Source: Schistosoma mansoni | Taxonomy: Eukaryota > Platyhelminthes > Trematoda > Strigeidida > Schistosomatidae | Assembly: GCF_000237925.1 (NCBI RefSeq) | Contig: NC_031502.1 | Location: 4,732,458-4,796,457, forward strand | Length of the DNA stretch: 64,000 nucleotides | Reading direction: 5' to 3' | In this document: in pieces, positions 13,281 through 27,496 of the stretch | How positions within the stretch are numbered: position 1 is the first letter of the stretch | How the letters are laid out: the number at the start of each line of letters is the position of its first letter | The notes under the pieces: generated by a model | Told to the model about the DNA's origin: nothing | The model's input: the letters and a program-made list of their open reading frames with translations, nothing else | Database searches by the model: none | Translations under genes and position numbers: made by a program

Positions 13281-13391
13281 TTAGGTGGGTAGTTTTTGAC
13301 CGTGATTAACAGGACGTTGTTGAATACTTGATGGTGGTGGTCGAGGTTCCGGACCATAATATCGTTCAACAATATAATATCGTATTTCAAC
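13281..13391 (-). CDS. Terminal exon of the RhoGAP gene
   Basis: The acceptor CTTAAG precedes GTTGAAATACG. The exon continues in phase 0 from the exon ending at 14934 and gives VEIRYYIVERYYGPEPRPPP, then a short polar tail and a TAA stop at 13281-13283. It is Pro-rich, as is common at the tail of signalling proteins. No motif is assigned. Confidence 0.8.
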   Translation of the reverse strand, partial: VEIRYYIVERYYGPEPRPPPSSIQQRPVNHGQKLPT

Positions 13392-14740
13392 CTTAAGGAT
13401 AATTAAATTAAATAAAAGCATGTGAATACACAAACGAAAACTTAAAAAAATTACTGAAAATGAATATAGACTGTAACAACAAAGCGATCAGCGGGCAGTA
13501 ATGAATATGTAATAAAGTTTCTGATAATTTAAGTGCTGTTCCATTGATTACGTTGTTTATAGTGTTTGAAAAAAGTCAACTGGAAACCATGAAACACAAA
13601 TGTCATATATTCCCATGGTGTTTACCACCTATTTAGTCTCGGATAAAAATAATCATAGTAATAATACTAGACTCATACACCAGTTACTTGGGTTCGAGTC
13701 ACACTAACTGTGAGATCTAATGATACGAATTGGTGGTCCAAACTGAAGTAGATGGAGATAAGTACCGACCTGGAATTCAGCAGCTCTTTAAAAAATCCTA
13801 ACTATTGTTTACTATACTTAAAAATATACAGTCGTGTTTCTGTTCTTCGAAAATAACTCTTGATAGAAGGGATGGATTTTGGTTAGCAGTAGAATACAAG
13901 ATGCTCGTTTTGTCCTATGCGGAAATTGCCAGATCAATGTCCCATCCATCACAGAGTCACACCCTGGACTCTACTGCTAGCCACAATCTCTTCTAAAAAA
14001 ACTTGTAAAAAATAGCTATATCAAGGCAATCTGATAAGGATACATGTGTCAACTAAGACTAATCACAATTTAATTGTAAGCACTTATACAGTAGAACCAT
14101 TGAGGTTAGCTTCCAACGGTACATTTTCCAACTTCAATCAATTTGTGATAAAAAGGAACGATTACAGTTAAAAATGCTTCCTCCTAAAACCTGAAAGACC
14201 AAAGTTCGACTTTTAGTAGCGTTGTGGATGTGCACTTCAGAGGAAACTCATGACAAGAGAAAACAGTTGTGCAGTATTTCCTGTTTTCGATTTTGCCTAA
14301 AAGGAGACCAATCTGCGATAAACATAAACTATGAACTTTTTAAAATGGATACGAAAGTAATTTTGATACAAGAAATTATAATAATAAAAACAGCGCTAAT
14401 ATTATTTAATTAAACATATTTAAGGGCCTAAAAAACAAGGACAGCATACAGTACTTGCTATCATTAATATACTAAGATTAGAAAATATAACAGTTGTATG
14501 CTTTTGTGTAAGAATCAAACTATATATATTACATACCATATCAAACAAAGAATGCATTAACAAGAAACTAGGCACTAAAAAACAGAAGAGATAGTGTGAG
14601 CGACAAAAGCCACTACTAACTAACAATGAAAGTATTCAGAATTCATAAGTATATTCACTACTCCCAACTGAATCTACATATAATACTTATATGCATTCAT
14701 TTAAATACCGAAATAGAACAGATGACTGAATACAAACAGT

Positions 14741-14795
<55 letters not shown>

Positions 14796-17700
14796 TCACA
14801 TGTACACAACCTTGTTCAAGAGTTCAACAAAAACGGGAGAAATAAGTAGATCAAGCTAAAAATAGCTGAACAGGGAAGAAAAGAATATATTAGATGCAAC
14901 AACAAGCTTTATAACAAAGAAACGAGATTTTACCTCTGGATAGTTTTCTTTTTCTTCAACTACTGCTGGTTGAAAAGAAGAACGTTTGACTGGATAATCT
15001 TTAAAACAATTTGTTGTTATTGACGTCGACAGTGGAGGCAACGGACAATTAGGTGGACTTGCAGTAGTTAGTGGCATTGTATGTTCAGGTGTAGAAAGTG
15101 TATGCGAATGACGTTTACAACCACCTGTCATAGTTGATAATAATTTATTTGGGTCGCCGCTACTGCTACTATTACTACTACAATTCCATATACGTTCAGG
15201 AGCGGTAAATACTAAATGTCCAATATCATTCACATCAACATCATTCCCATTAATGTTGAACTGACTTAGATTTTGGATGTAATCGTTTGTTGTTGTCGCA
15301 TCTTCAGACAGATCAATGTCCATTAGTGAAGATGAATCAAGATCGGATAATGAATGTGGTTCAGTAGATACAACAGGATAGTTTCTAAAGTTAGACTTAT
15401 TATTATTAGTTTGAGATGTGTTTAATTTATTCTGAATTTGGGGTATGGAACCGTGTACAGCTAGTCAGAGAAAGAAAAAGACAATTATGACAGTTTGCAT
15501 GTAAACATTACATATGCACAAACTTGACTATGAAGAGCCAAGTATTTAATTTGACAATAATTAATATCATTAATCAAGTGTACCGATGAAAGTAGACTGA
15601 TAAGACCTAAATGATCTAATGGATAGGAAGGTAAATGTATCCGTAAATCACTGAGTCGCATATTCTTTCTGATAATAAAATGCTATTGATGTAAGAAAAC
15701 ATTATCTCATTCATGTTTTTTCGGTTGGCGATATGATCCCTAAGAAGCGACCTACAAAATAATTTCTTTCAAACACCTATAGCAATTTATCATGTTTGTA
15801 ATGTGATGTAATCTTGAAGGAACTGACGCTTTGTGTGGGATTCAAACTTTTGTCACTCAGCTTCACAGTATATAACGTTACTACTGAACTGTCCGGGTCA
15901 CTATCCAATGGTCAACCAATTGTACATATCTTAGTCGTATAGGAGGTCAGTTACATCCCAAATTTTTAGAAACATTAGTAATTAGTGCATGTTCAACTGT
16001 CATCCAAGAAATAATCGTTTTAACAATATTACATTTATAAAGAGAATTTTTTGTTTCTGTTGTCGTAATTAGTTTCTTGTCATCATATAAGTTAATTTTG
16101 CATAAAAGTTAAATTTCACAAGCTCTAATAAATACATTGCAATTCTGTGTGGTCAGAACAGTCTTTTTTTCTAGTGTCGTACAGGTCTATATACTTGTTT
16201 TGTTTGAAAGGGACCTAATCAAAATAGATGTTTTTTTATCCCATTTTTCGATTTTCAAAAAAATATTGACCTTACTTATTTAAGGTGAAATAAACATTAT
16301 TGCTAAATATGACCAACCGGGGTATGAGATATGTAAGTAGAATTGCATATAATTCCGTGTAAAGCAGTTTCTCAATGGTTAGTCTTTTCTACTACGTCAT
16401 ACGTTCAAACCACACTGTCTGCTTCAGTTTGAACAGCCCTGACTCTTAGAGTATGGTTTGAACCCAAACAGATAAATGTGTACTTACCAAGTAGGTTAAT
16501 AACAACTATTAACCTCTTTGTATACGGCAATTACCATTGTAAATTTAATCAACACATGAAACCCGTAATTAGTTGTTGAGTCGCATAATTCTTGCTAAGT
16601 TTCACTACACTCATTAGATACATATTTCTTACTTTGACCACGATAGCATGATTAACGACATGAAAAGTAGAACCCGTTGTTCGGATTAACTTGTTTAATT
16701 AATTAATGGTGAAAACAGACTTTATTTTGGTCTTGGATAGAGATAACTACAGTAAAAATAATATTTTCGGGTCGTCTGGATGAAATAGCCAGTAATGTTG
16801 AAAATAAAATTGTAAAGAACCAACAAGAACAATACTGGACAACTGAATAATACTCATTCGTAAATAATTTCTACAAAGTATTGTTTGAAGTGTAATTTTC
16901 AGGCCGCTTATTAAGATATTTTTCTAAGAATTCTAGGCAAACTGAGTCAATTCACCAATCGACCAAACTTCAAAGAGATAGAAATCGTACATACAGAATA
17001 AAAAACTATACGAAACATACATTGCATACAATAGTATGAGGTTATGCAGTAAGAGAATGAAAGTATCAATTGCACTTAAACTCACTTCCAGGAGTACTAG
17101 GATTCAAGTGCATTAAACCAGTCGATGAGCGTAAGCCAGCTGGGGGACTAAGAAACCAATCGGAACGTTTTTGTAAGCGTTCCAACTGACGTCGTTTAAC
17201 AGAATTAAAACAAACTGATTGAGAAGATGGTGTTCCATAGGTTGCACTCTGAGGAAATATATAAAGATAGAGTACAAGTTTTAAATAAAAGAAAACAGAA
17301 TCATAATGAATTTATTACAAAATATAATTTATTTTAATTGTGAAGATATTAGTAAAACCATAGCAGTTATAGAGAGAAATATACGACAGTAACTTTAGCT
17401 ACAACTAGGATACCGTATACAGCAACCCTGCTTTCATCTAGCTCTTAGCTGCTCCAAAAGACGAATTTAGCTAATATTTGTAGAAAATTCTCAAAGAAGA
17501 TTCAGACTTACATGTAAGTCAATCCAGTCAAATATCCAATTTAGTGATTATTAAATAGCGAGTTTTGTCTACTGACTAATTGTCACTGAACGCAAAATCA
17601 AAGAGATATGTTTAATACAAGAAAAGTACAGTGAGAATTAAACAGCTAGTTACCGCTGACAATACACTGAGACTTAAGGAATAAAACTCACTCTGAATAA

Positions 17701-20700
17701 TTTAATTCAAGGAAAATGCATCGCAGTTGACTGAACGAAAAATCACCTTTTTTATATTGTATTTAGGGATATATATAATCATTAACAGTTGTTTGTTTGG
17801 GTTTTAATTTCTTGTTGCAGAAGTAGTAATCATAAAAGTTGGATAGCACATGGTTATGGTGAGAACTAAGTAAGTGTGCAACACGTCTACATACTTGTTG
17901 GAGATTTGGAAAAAACGAAATTATACGACCTGTCATTAACAAGACTACACTTAAAGCTAGCTACGCTGATGATACTTTTATTTTGTGTGATGACATGAAC
18001 CATACAAATCAAATGCTTGAATCTTTTGGTAAATTTCAATCCAGTATCAAATTCACAACAAAACGTAAAAACTACAGTGCGCCCCACTTCCTCGATTTAG
18101 TTATTTCCGGAAGAAATGATGGGACCTGTCAAATGTTCATGCATCTAAAAGATACGTAGAGTGGACAATACGCTTGTCATCACAAAATAGATTACGCTAT
18201 ACACAACACAATATCCGATAAAAAAACAGAAGTAGATAAGTATTCATCACACTTCACCTCCAACCGCATATATCGAATCGCTGTACATTTGAAGGACTGA
18301 AGAGTGAGCTTTTACTCGTTTTACCGAATACATATGACCTTAATATTTACAAAGAATCAGTAGTTAACCTTCAACTCCTTTGATAACAATTTGACCTTCT
18401 GTTTTAATTGACTGTAATCATAATTCAGTAAGTTGAACTCATACTTCCTTTTTTCCTTTCTAAATGTCCATAATTTTGTCAATGTCATGCAATTGAATTT
18501 ACCTCAGCATTGTAGAACTATTACCTCAAGGTATTGTGAAAAGGAGTCTCTTTTTTAAAACATTAACGCTTCTATAACACTAAATACAATTTATTCGTAT
18601 ACTGATTGACAAATAACTTTTCAATATTATGTTAATAGTTGGGAACAACTAAACCTAATAGTTCGACATGCAACTGAAGAGAAATCAACGGGATACATAA
18701 TGAATTTGCTGTATTCTAAAAATATATTATCGTTCATGATTTGTTTAAACTTAGTAAAATACCATACAATCCCGTTTGAATAAATTGTGTTCTGTATGAA
18801 TATTGTTTCATGTGCACACTGGACAATTGAAAATACACCCAAAATTTCACCGCATCAACTACTTTAAGGGATTCGCATAAGGAATTAATATAAATTTAAT
18901 TAAATACAGATCTATTTACTTGAAGTTTGTGTTACATTAATTGGTATGTGTAAGTAACCAACATAATATCTCAGTGTCTAAATTTCAAACCACTAGAAAC
19001 ACATCCAACAATTCTGTACAACGTAATAATTTTACCAAACACATAACAATAAATTTAGCAATAAAGAATACAGAGAAACAAATGTTATATGATAAGAAAC
19101 ATATTTGAAATCTCATAAAGAATTTTCTGTTGTGCAAGACAGCTAAAATTATTTACATTCAGTCATTTTACATATTAATAACAAGACTCTAAATCTATAC
19201 TTTTAATATTAGAAAACAAACAACAAACCAACTGTTGAAAAATCAAGTTTTGGCTAACAATATATGACTTGGCCCACAAATGCCCTGGTATGGCCGAGAG
19301 TGGGGAAAGTTCGCTCTCCCTCTCCAAATGCCCTCACATGACCATGCGTATATAGCCTCTGCCAGGGAAGTCCTACTCACTGCCTTCTCGTGGCATTACT
19401 GTTGTTTACGAAATTGAGAGAACGAAAAGCGAATGTCCCACGCTTTAACCGGGTTGGTGGACATGGAAAATCCACCTAGGGGAGTTGGAAAACCCTGATT
19501 CCAAACCAATGATGCACATGGGCTCCAGCATCCTGAAAGAACAAATGGCGTACGAATCAATCGTTGGTCACCGGCTACTATGGGACTGCATCTCCTCACG
19601 ATGCTCCACTGCCTAGTGGATCAGATCTTTAGGACAAAGGCGGGGGCTGTGGTACCCTAAGAAAACCACCTGTTTCGGTTTGGGCACCCGGGTAGTATCA
19701 CAGCCCTCACACAAACCAAATGACATTTGCGCGGCGCATATGTATCTGGTGCTTCCTTGTACCAATATTTATGTGTTTAAATAAATAAATAAATAAAATG
19801 ATAAAGGACAGTAACAAAATAATGCTTAAAAAATGTACTCATAGTTATTGCAATTTATTAAAATCAACTTTTAACATACAACGTTATTGCAAATTAGTAT
19901 TTTTACTAGAAGCATTTTTGGTTTTTATCATATAGAGCTCCTATACTGGACCAACGAGCACCCTTGAACTAAATCTCAGTTTTCGTCTTCACAGATGTTT
20001 TTTGTACTCGAAACGCAACGGTGTAAATAAGTTGTAAGCAGTCGTCAGAAGACATTACAAAATGACTAAAATCCAAGTCGCTTATTCAGAAGGGGAGATG
20101 GACCTGTAAGCATATACGCCAAAATTGGCTGAGGATAATATGACCTGAATATACGCTCGAAATGCAGATTCGAAGTATAATATTAAAAATATTTATCGAA
20201 CGTGCTTGGTTGAGTTTGTTCAATTGCAAAGATTCACATGTTTTCCGATGAGCACTAAGAATAAAACATCCGCTTACACCCTCTTACTTTTACTGGAATA
20301 CGTTAAGATATCAAGCGGCGCTCCATAAAACACGTTATGTACATGTGACAGTATGAGAGCATCTCAAGAAGTAAAGCGAGATTCATTTATCACAGGTTAT
20401 ATAGGGGTAACTATGAGGTTTAATCAGGAAAATAAAAAGGAACTCTTCAAATTAATGATAACAACAGTTCCTTGTTCGAGATTGGTGATGAAGGTATTCA
20501 CGTTATCAAAAAATATTAGCCATAAATTAACTTTAATAAATATTTGATAGCAAGCACTGAGAATCCTATATCAGTATCTTTAAAATATTTACTGGTAAAA
20601 TAGATGGGTGATTACAGAAGTGTGCAGCAACTTGGCAAACACTTCGCATTTGGATAAGAGCAATAATAACGGGACAACTAATTCAATTAGTAGAAAGGAA

Positions 20701-23700
20701 AAATAGGTAGACACTTAGCAAGAATGTCTAAAAAATACCAACTGACCTACCTTTAATTTAGCATTAGATTCTTTATTCCCAACTGATGGAATGGATGAAA
20801 CAACAGAGGGAGGTTTGAAATTCTTGGATGAATTATCTGAATTCATAACTGTTGTTGTTGGATTTGAAAAATCATGTGAGTTTAATGGATCTAAATTGAC
20901 TACTGGAGTGGTATGATGAGAGGTTTTTCCAATAGGTGTCGTAGTAACACATGTACGTTTTTCTGATGTTTGCTGAATAGGAGCATTTAATATGTCAAAT
21001 CTCCCAGTATCTATATGAGAAAATAATTTTTTTAATGCGTACGTCATAATTGTGATAAAGTGAAGATATTCTCAGTTACGAACCAAATAGCTCAATGGTA
21101 ACATCCCAGACTGTGAAAACGAATGACCTAAGTTCGAATCCACCAAACATTAGTTAGTCCCCTCAAGTTTGCAGATATTCCTTGCTAATGAGTGGCCAAC
21201 GAACATGGAACCTATGTCAAAGGGTTTCTAGCAGACTACTAAATATCCAATTACTTAACATTCTAAACCGATATACTTAATTACTATATTTAACACTATC
21301 CTAATCATGCGGAAAATAACAAGTTGAATAAATAAATATTACTTTTTGTTGTCTACATTCTGTGACACATGAACTCCCAGACACATAGTATGTGAGGGAA
21401 GAAAGTAATTTAAACAACAATCGATTAAACCATATTTACGAAAGTCGGTTCTATTGTTTTCACTGCGTAATATAAATTTCTAGATGTAGAAAATGATAAA
21501 AAATATTAGAGAGAAACAGTGACCCAGTATTTTCGAAGCATTAATGATTACAGGTCGGAAGCTCACATAGCAATTAAACGAAATAGCTGAAAACTACATT
21601 TTTCATAAAAATGCAAGAATAATTCCATTTATTAATCGGTCTATGTAAGCAAATCAACTAGCGTAGAGTAGTGTGGTGATAGAAGTTAGATGACAGTGAG
21701 AGAGAGAGAGAGGTGTTTCAGTGATAAATCAATTGCTAAGATAACAAAACTTATCACAGAGATGTGAAACTATACACATCAAACAACAGAACTTAACACA
21801 CTAACTAGGGAATTTCTGTACAAGTCGACAGTTTTTGAAAAATGTAGTGATTTGTTAGGTAAAATCTAAACACCTTTTTCACCAATAAAATATAAAGATG
21901 GCGAGTTGACCAACAAGATAATGAATTTCAATCGGTTGAGACATGTATTATGTATGGCTAACCATAGCATATCTCAATGAGTGTTGTTTGCTGGCGTAGG
22001 AGTAGGCTAGACGAAAGTCAGAAGTGACCAGAACAAGATGTGATATCAATCCGTGAAATGATTGGCTGTTGAACAAAGCTATTTCGGTATGTGTAGATTG
22101 CCTGGTTGGGACCCGCATAATTATCATGACCAACGATTGTAGAAGTTGAGTGGAAGGGCTCGAAATTGGTCACAATGACACAAATGCGCGCACACTTTGT
22201 CTTTCCTTATACCTCGAGTTCCAAAATCACCACGAACCTCTTAATCCGAGTATTTACTTTAGAATCATATTGTCTGTTTAATCTTCTCACTACTATTACT
22301 ACTTCTACCTCCTTCCTATTTATTTTGGTAATTTTGTCATTGACATGGTGTGATAACTTGAACCGATGGACATAAGTCCCAGGTCCTACGTTGCTTATGA
22401 TTAAATGATTCACTATTAAATGTTACCTAATCTTGAATGGAACAAATTATTTTTGCGAATTTTAAAAAAGTTTAGGGAGAAAATTCTGAGCATGAAGAAT
22501 GGATAATGAATAAAAAAGACTACTTAATACGTAGTCTAATAAGGGAGGAATGTTATAGTTTAAATTAGATACCAACACTTCGGTTGATTTGTGATCAAAA
22601 CACACGTCCGCACAACAACATATCGACTTGAGGAAGATAGTCATCATACCTATTTCAAAAGGTCGATTTTCACGTCTTAGAAGAGTAGGTGTTAGCGTAG
22701 AGCTTGCCTCTGTATATAAAATGGTCCCATCTCCAGATATGTAACTCTCACTCTGTGTGGAACTGATATTCTGAATATATGAAACATTTGGTGGGATATT
22801 TTCAACTAGCAAATTATCATCTAGACGAGAAGTGACCTGATTAGATCCTGAGTTCATTGCACTGTTTGGAGTGGATATGTTATTACAAGCCGCTTTTTCA
22901 AAAACCTCCTTGGATACGGCTAAAAATAATACAAAACAAATACAAGTGTTATATGATTCAGAGGAAGTAACTAAAATAAGCTTAAATTGATTCATCAAAA
23001 ATTAGTGACTGAAAAGTAGTTGTACACCAGAATCTGTATAATTCATAAAGAAAATACAAACTGTTTGCAAAAGTCCCAAACGTAGCGGTACCTTGATGTG
23101 ATGGTCAGAGTTGTCTATCATGATGACTCAACCGAGCTATACTAGCTGTAACACATTTTCCTTTGAGCTCTACCACCAATGCAAGAAGGTTGGCTCAGTC
23201 AGTCGGTCACAACGTAGAACTTCGTACGTATGTACATCAGTTCGAGTTGCCATACCACATTAACACAGAGATGCAGTTGTCGATTCAAATCCCATAGTGG
23301 TAGAAATAGTAACAGTATAAGCAGTAATCGAAAAGATTAGGGTTTGAAGATCTTATTCAAGGAGTATAATCCAGTGAAATAAATTTGGAAAGAAGAAAAA
23401 GATAGAGACAAGAAGAATCCAGAAGATTATAATTCGGGAGAACACAAAGAGTGGATGCACCTTCACCATTGCAAACGATTTTAGGCCATGTCATTCAAGG
23501 TCTCTAACAGTCGATTGCTATCATCTCGCGGATCCCAACCAGGTAGTCTACACCTACCAAAATGACTCAGTCCACTTGTCAGTGACTTCATGGATGTGTG
23601 CCACGTTTTGGTCTGGCCGCCCCTAGCTTTCTTTCAACCCACTTCTACACCATAAAACATTGCACGTCGGGGCAGTCGATGGTTTGGCATACGTGACACG

Positions 23701-26700
23701 TGTCCTAGCCATCTCAACTGATGAAGTTTCACTACTTCATCAATCGATTTGCCATCCTTACCTAGTACCCGTTTCCTAACAACTGCATTACTTACTCGGT
23801 GGTCCCAGGATATACGAGCAATGCTTCGAAGACACCTATGATCGAATACTAGCAGCCTACGAATATCCTCTACTCTTATCGGCCATGTTTCACTGCCATA
23901 AAGTAGGACGGAACGAACTGCTGCGCAGTAAACCCGTCCTTTGGTTGCTAGACGGATATCTCGCCTACGTCATAAATGACGCAAGTAGGTGAAAGCTAGT
24001 CGAGCCTTCTGCATCCGAAAGCCAGCCTGGGTTTTCTCTGGTCTGCTCTTCACGAGCTTTGGTTAGACGTCGAAGTATTATTGAAGCTAATATTTTAGAC
24101 ACTACAATAGTCAAACTGATTCCTCTGTGATTGTCACAAGAGGACTTTTGTTTTCTTATAGACTGGAAAAATCAGTGATTGAGACCAGTCAGATAGGATT
24201 ATGTCCAGTTCCCAGATTCTACCAAAGACCTCACTCAATCTCGCTGCTAGTACTGGACCGCCATCCTTAAAAATCTCAGGAGTAAACCTGTCAGGGCCTG
24301 CGGCTCTCCCTCGCTTCAGATTTCCTATAGCTTTTTCAACCTCGTAAAGAGTTGGAGGACTTACATTAACTTGCCATTCAGGTCGACTGGGAATCGTGGG
24401 TAACTGAAGTGTGGCTAAAGGCCAGCTGAACTGACCCCTAAAGTGTTCTGCCCATCGATCCAATCTCCTGGATTGAGAGTGAATAACATGTCCATCTTTT
24501 TCCGAGTTAGTTTCGTTGACAGTTGGGTTCCTAATACCGGTTTCTTTACTAAGTCTGAACAGTTGTCTGTTGTTGCCTATCGCCGCTGCCTTTTCCATCT
24601 CTCTTTTATTCGCTACCCACCACTGTTTGCGATCATTGCGTAAGCTTCTTACTAGCCTGAACTTATGCTGACTCCGCTCATCGCTATGTTCAGAGCCAAG
24701 TTGGCTGAAAAACGACAAAACTAAAGGTCTGAGGGCAACGTCGGGCTCGTGATTGTGCTGGGGTGTGACGACATTAAGGTGCTTCCCCCGGACAAATGGC
24801 ATCTGCAGCAATACTACCTTCCCACACTAGAAGGAAAGGGTCGACCCTTAAAACGTCACACTCCACCTTACCCCGCGGGTTTCCGTCTCCTGTGGTAAGG
24901 CTTTTTGAAGTGAGAAGCTAACACATCAAGAACTTCCCATAAAAAGGCTGTGCATGAGAGGTCTCAAACAGTTATCCCTTAGGCTCCATAGCCATGCTTT
25001 CAGATCGCTAAGACCACCACTAACCTAACAACCGCATTTTTGGGCCTCTCGAAAATATATATCCATCCACATTGTGGCCCCCAAATGCCCTGGTACGGCC
25101 GAGAGTGAAGAGAGTCCGCTCTCCCTCTCGAAATACTCTCACATGGCCAGCGAATATATAGCCTCTGCCAGGGAAGTCCTACTCACTGCCTTCTCGTGGC
25201 ATTACTGTTGTTTACGAAATTGAGAGAACGAAAAGCGAATGTCCCACGCTTTAACCGGGTTGGTGGACATGGAAAATCCACCTAGGGGAGTTGGAAAACC
25301 CTGATTCCAAACCAATGATGCACATGGGCTCCAGCATCCTGAAAGAACAAATGGCGTACGAATCAATCGTTGGTCACCGGCTACTATGGGACTGTATCTC
25401 CTTACGATGCTCCACTGCCTAGTGGATCAGATCTTTAGGACAAAGGCGGGGGCTGTGGTACCCTAAGAAAACCACCTGCTTCAGTCTGGGCACCTGGGCA
25501 GTATCACAGCCTTCACACAAACCAAATGACATTTGCGCGGCGCATATGTATCTGGTGCTTCCTTGTACCAATATTTATGTGTTTAAATAAATAAATAAAT
25601 AAACATTGTGAAGAGCCAGGAATTGACAACAGCCCTCATACCTTTAACAGAACCCGAGGTCATCTTGTTTACGATAAAACCCCTCCTGCATATCTTATAA
25701 AAGCCTAAAAAGTATGAAGATTTGGTACCTTAATAATAGCTGGGAATGACGAAGAATTTCGGTTATAACAATAGTGAAGTAAAATGACGAACTTTTTCAA
25801 CAATTTTCTATGGGACATCTTTAGAATGATTACAAACATATATAAATAACGGGAAATAAGCAAACAAATGTGAAAATAAACATGTCATTTGTACTAGGAA
25901 AGCCACTAGGAGAAAAGAAATAAAGTGACAGCAAATAATTGAGGTAGAAAAGGAAAGTATACATGTGAAGACAGAGAACAAAATGTATGGGATATTATGG
26001 TGTTGAAGAAAATGAAGTGAGCGGACACAGTGAGATGCTTTAGGTTTTGACTTATCCTACTTAAAATAGCTCTTCACTGATTGCGGCTATCTTATGAAAT
26101 ATCATGAAATCACTGCATCTCCATATAACTTGAATCCATATAGTGAAAGCTTACGGAATGACACCAAGTTCAAATTCTCCTTACCAACATTTGAATTAGA
26201 CAGGAGAGCATGATAAGGTAGGTAGTCGATGAAAATTGATAACATCGTATAGCTCAGAATAATTTGTGATTTCTCAGACAAATTAATTTCCCACTATCTA
26301 TCAAATCGTCAACTTGTACTCCATTACATCCTTTTTCTTACGTTGTGAAAGAAATTTACATTATATAGATTCCTAAAATCATCGGCAATTTCATTTTCCC
26401 TCCTTTCATGCTCATCATGTCAACTTTTCAACTACGCCTATGTGAATAGTGGGAAAATTGTACTGGGTCACATTTAAACCAAGTTCTGTTGTTCATAACT
26501 AATCAATAGTCGAAACAGTAACATTTTAAAATAGCAAGAATATTTAAATGGTTTGAGGGCGTGTTGCTCTGGTTCATCTTTATCTCAAAATTCGAGCAAA
26601 CCAGTTAAACTGTTACAAGCTTCACGTAATCCATTACATAACATTCTATCTTCCTTTAGACTTTGAACTATAGTATTCCTTCATACATATCTTTCCGTTC

Positions 26701-27441
26701 ATCTTTTCAAACTATATTCACAATGTTCGGTCATTGTTACTATCATTGGTATTATATTATTTCGACCGATTTTGCTATTCACCTTTTTATTTCAATTTTG
26801 TAATGCTAATGTAGTGTAGCAACTTTGGTCAACACACATCTGACGCAGGCTCTATGTTATGTCTGTCAGTGTTTTTAATATCCGAAAGTTTTTATCCTTA
26901 CTAACACCCTATCAGTAATGCCCTCATCAGACTGCTTTAGAATATCCACTTAATTACAATAAACAAGGGCCTAATCTCATCAAAAATCCATGAATTAGTG
27001 AAAACGAAAACCTCAACGATGAAATTTAAACAAACCAAACAATATAGTAAGCAGCATAGTTTTATTCAAAAATGACTCGTAGAGGCCATAGCAATTAAGT
27101 TGAGACCTGGTTTTTATTTCTAATGGTTTTTGGTTAACTAAGTGTTGCCTTAGTAACGAAAATAGAGCATTCAAATAATTTTGTTCTCCTTCGAACTAGG
27201 ACTACAATCCAATGAACTCAAAACTTTTCATGGTCTTCACTAGTATTCCAGAATGTAATTTTTAGGAAATTATGAGAAAATAACAGAACATATATATATA
27301 TGGTTGAATCTGTCGAATTGCTTTTGCCTTGCTTCGCCTCGTCTCGATCCGATTTGACTCTGAATCGACCTTTGTATTCGCTTGCTCACGCTCATTAGCC
27401 CTTATGCTCAAAGTCACTCGGTGTTTTTGTAATACATATAT

Positions 27442-27496
<55 letters not shown>

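Noticed and set aside
14626-14859. Plus-strand ORF with a YIYIYI run
   Set aside because: It is a translation of the (TA)n microsatellite; the same holds for the minus-strand frame at 27262-27510.
17887-18087. Minus-strand ORF
   Set aside because: It is the antisense of the Penelope-like reverse transcriptase relic on the plus strand.
21948-22413. Short ORFs on both strands
   Set aside because: They fall in the 3' region of a diverged RTE-like LINE and show no protein signal.
24443-24643. Plus-strand ORF
   Set aside because: Antisense shadow of the RTE-like reverse transcriptase frame.
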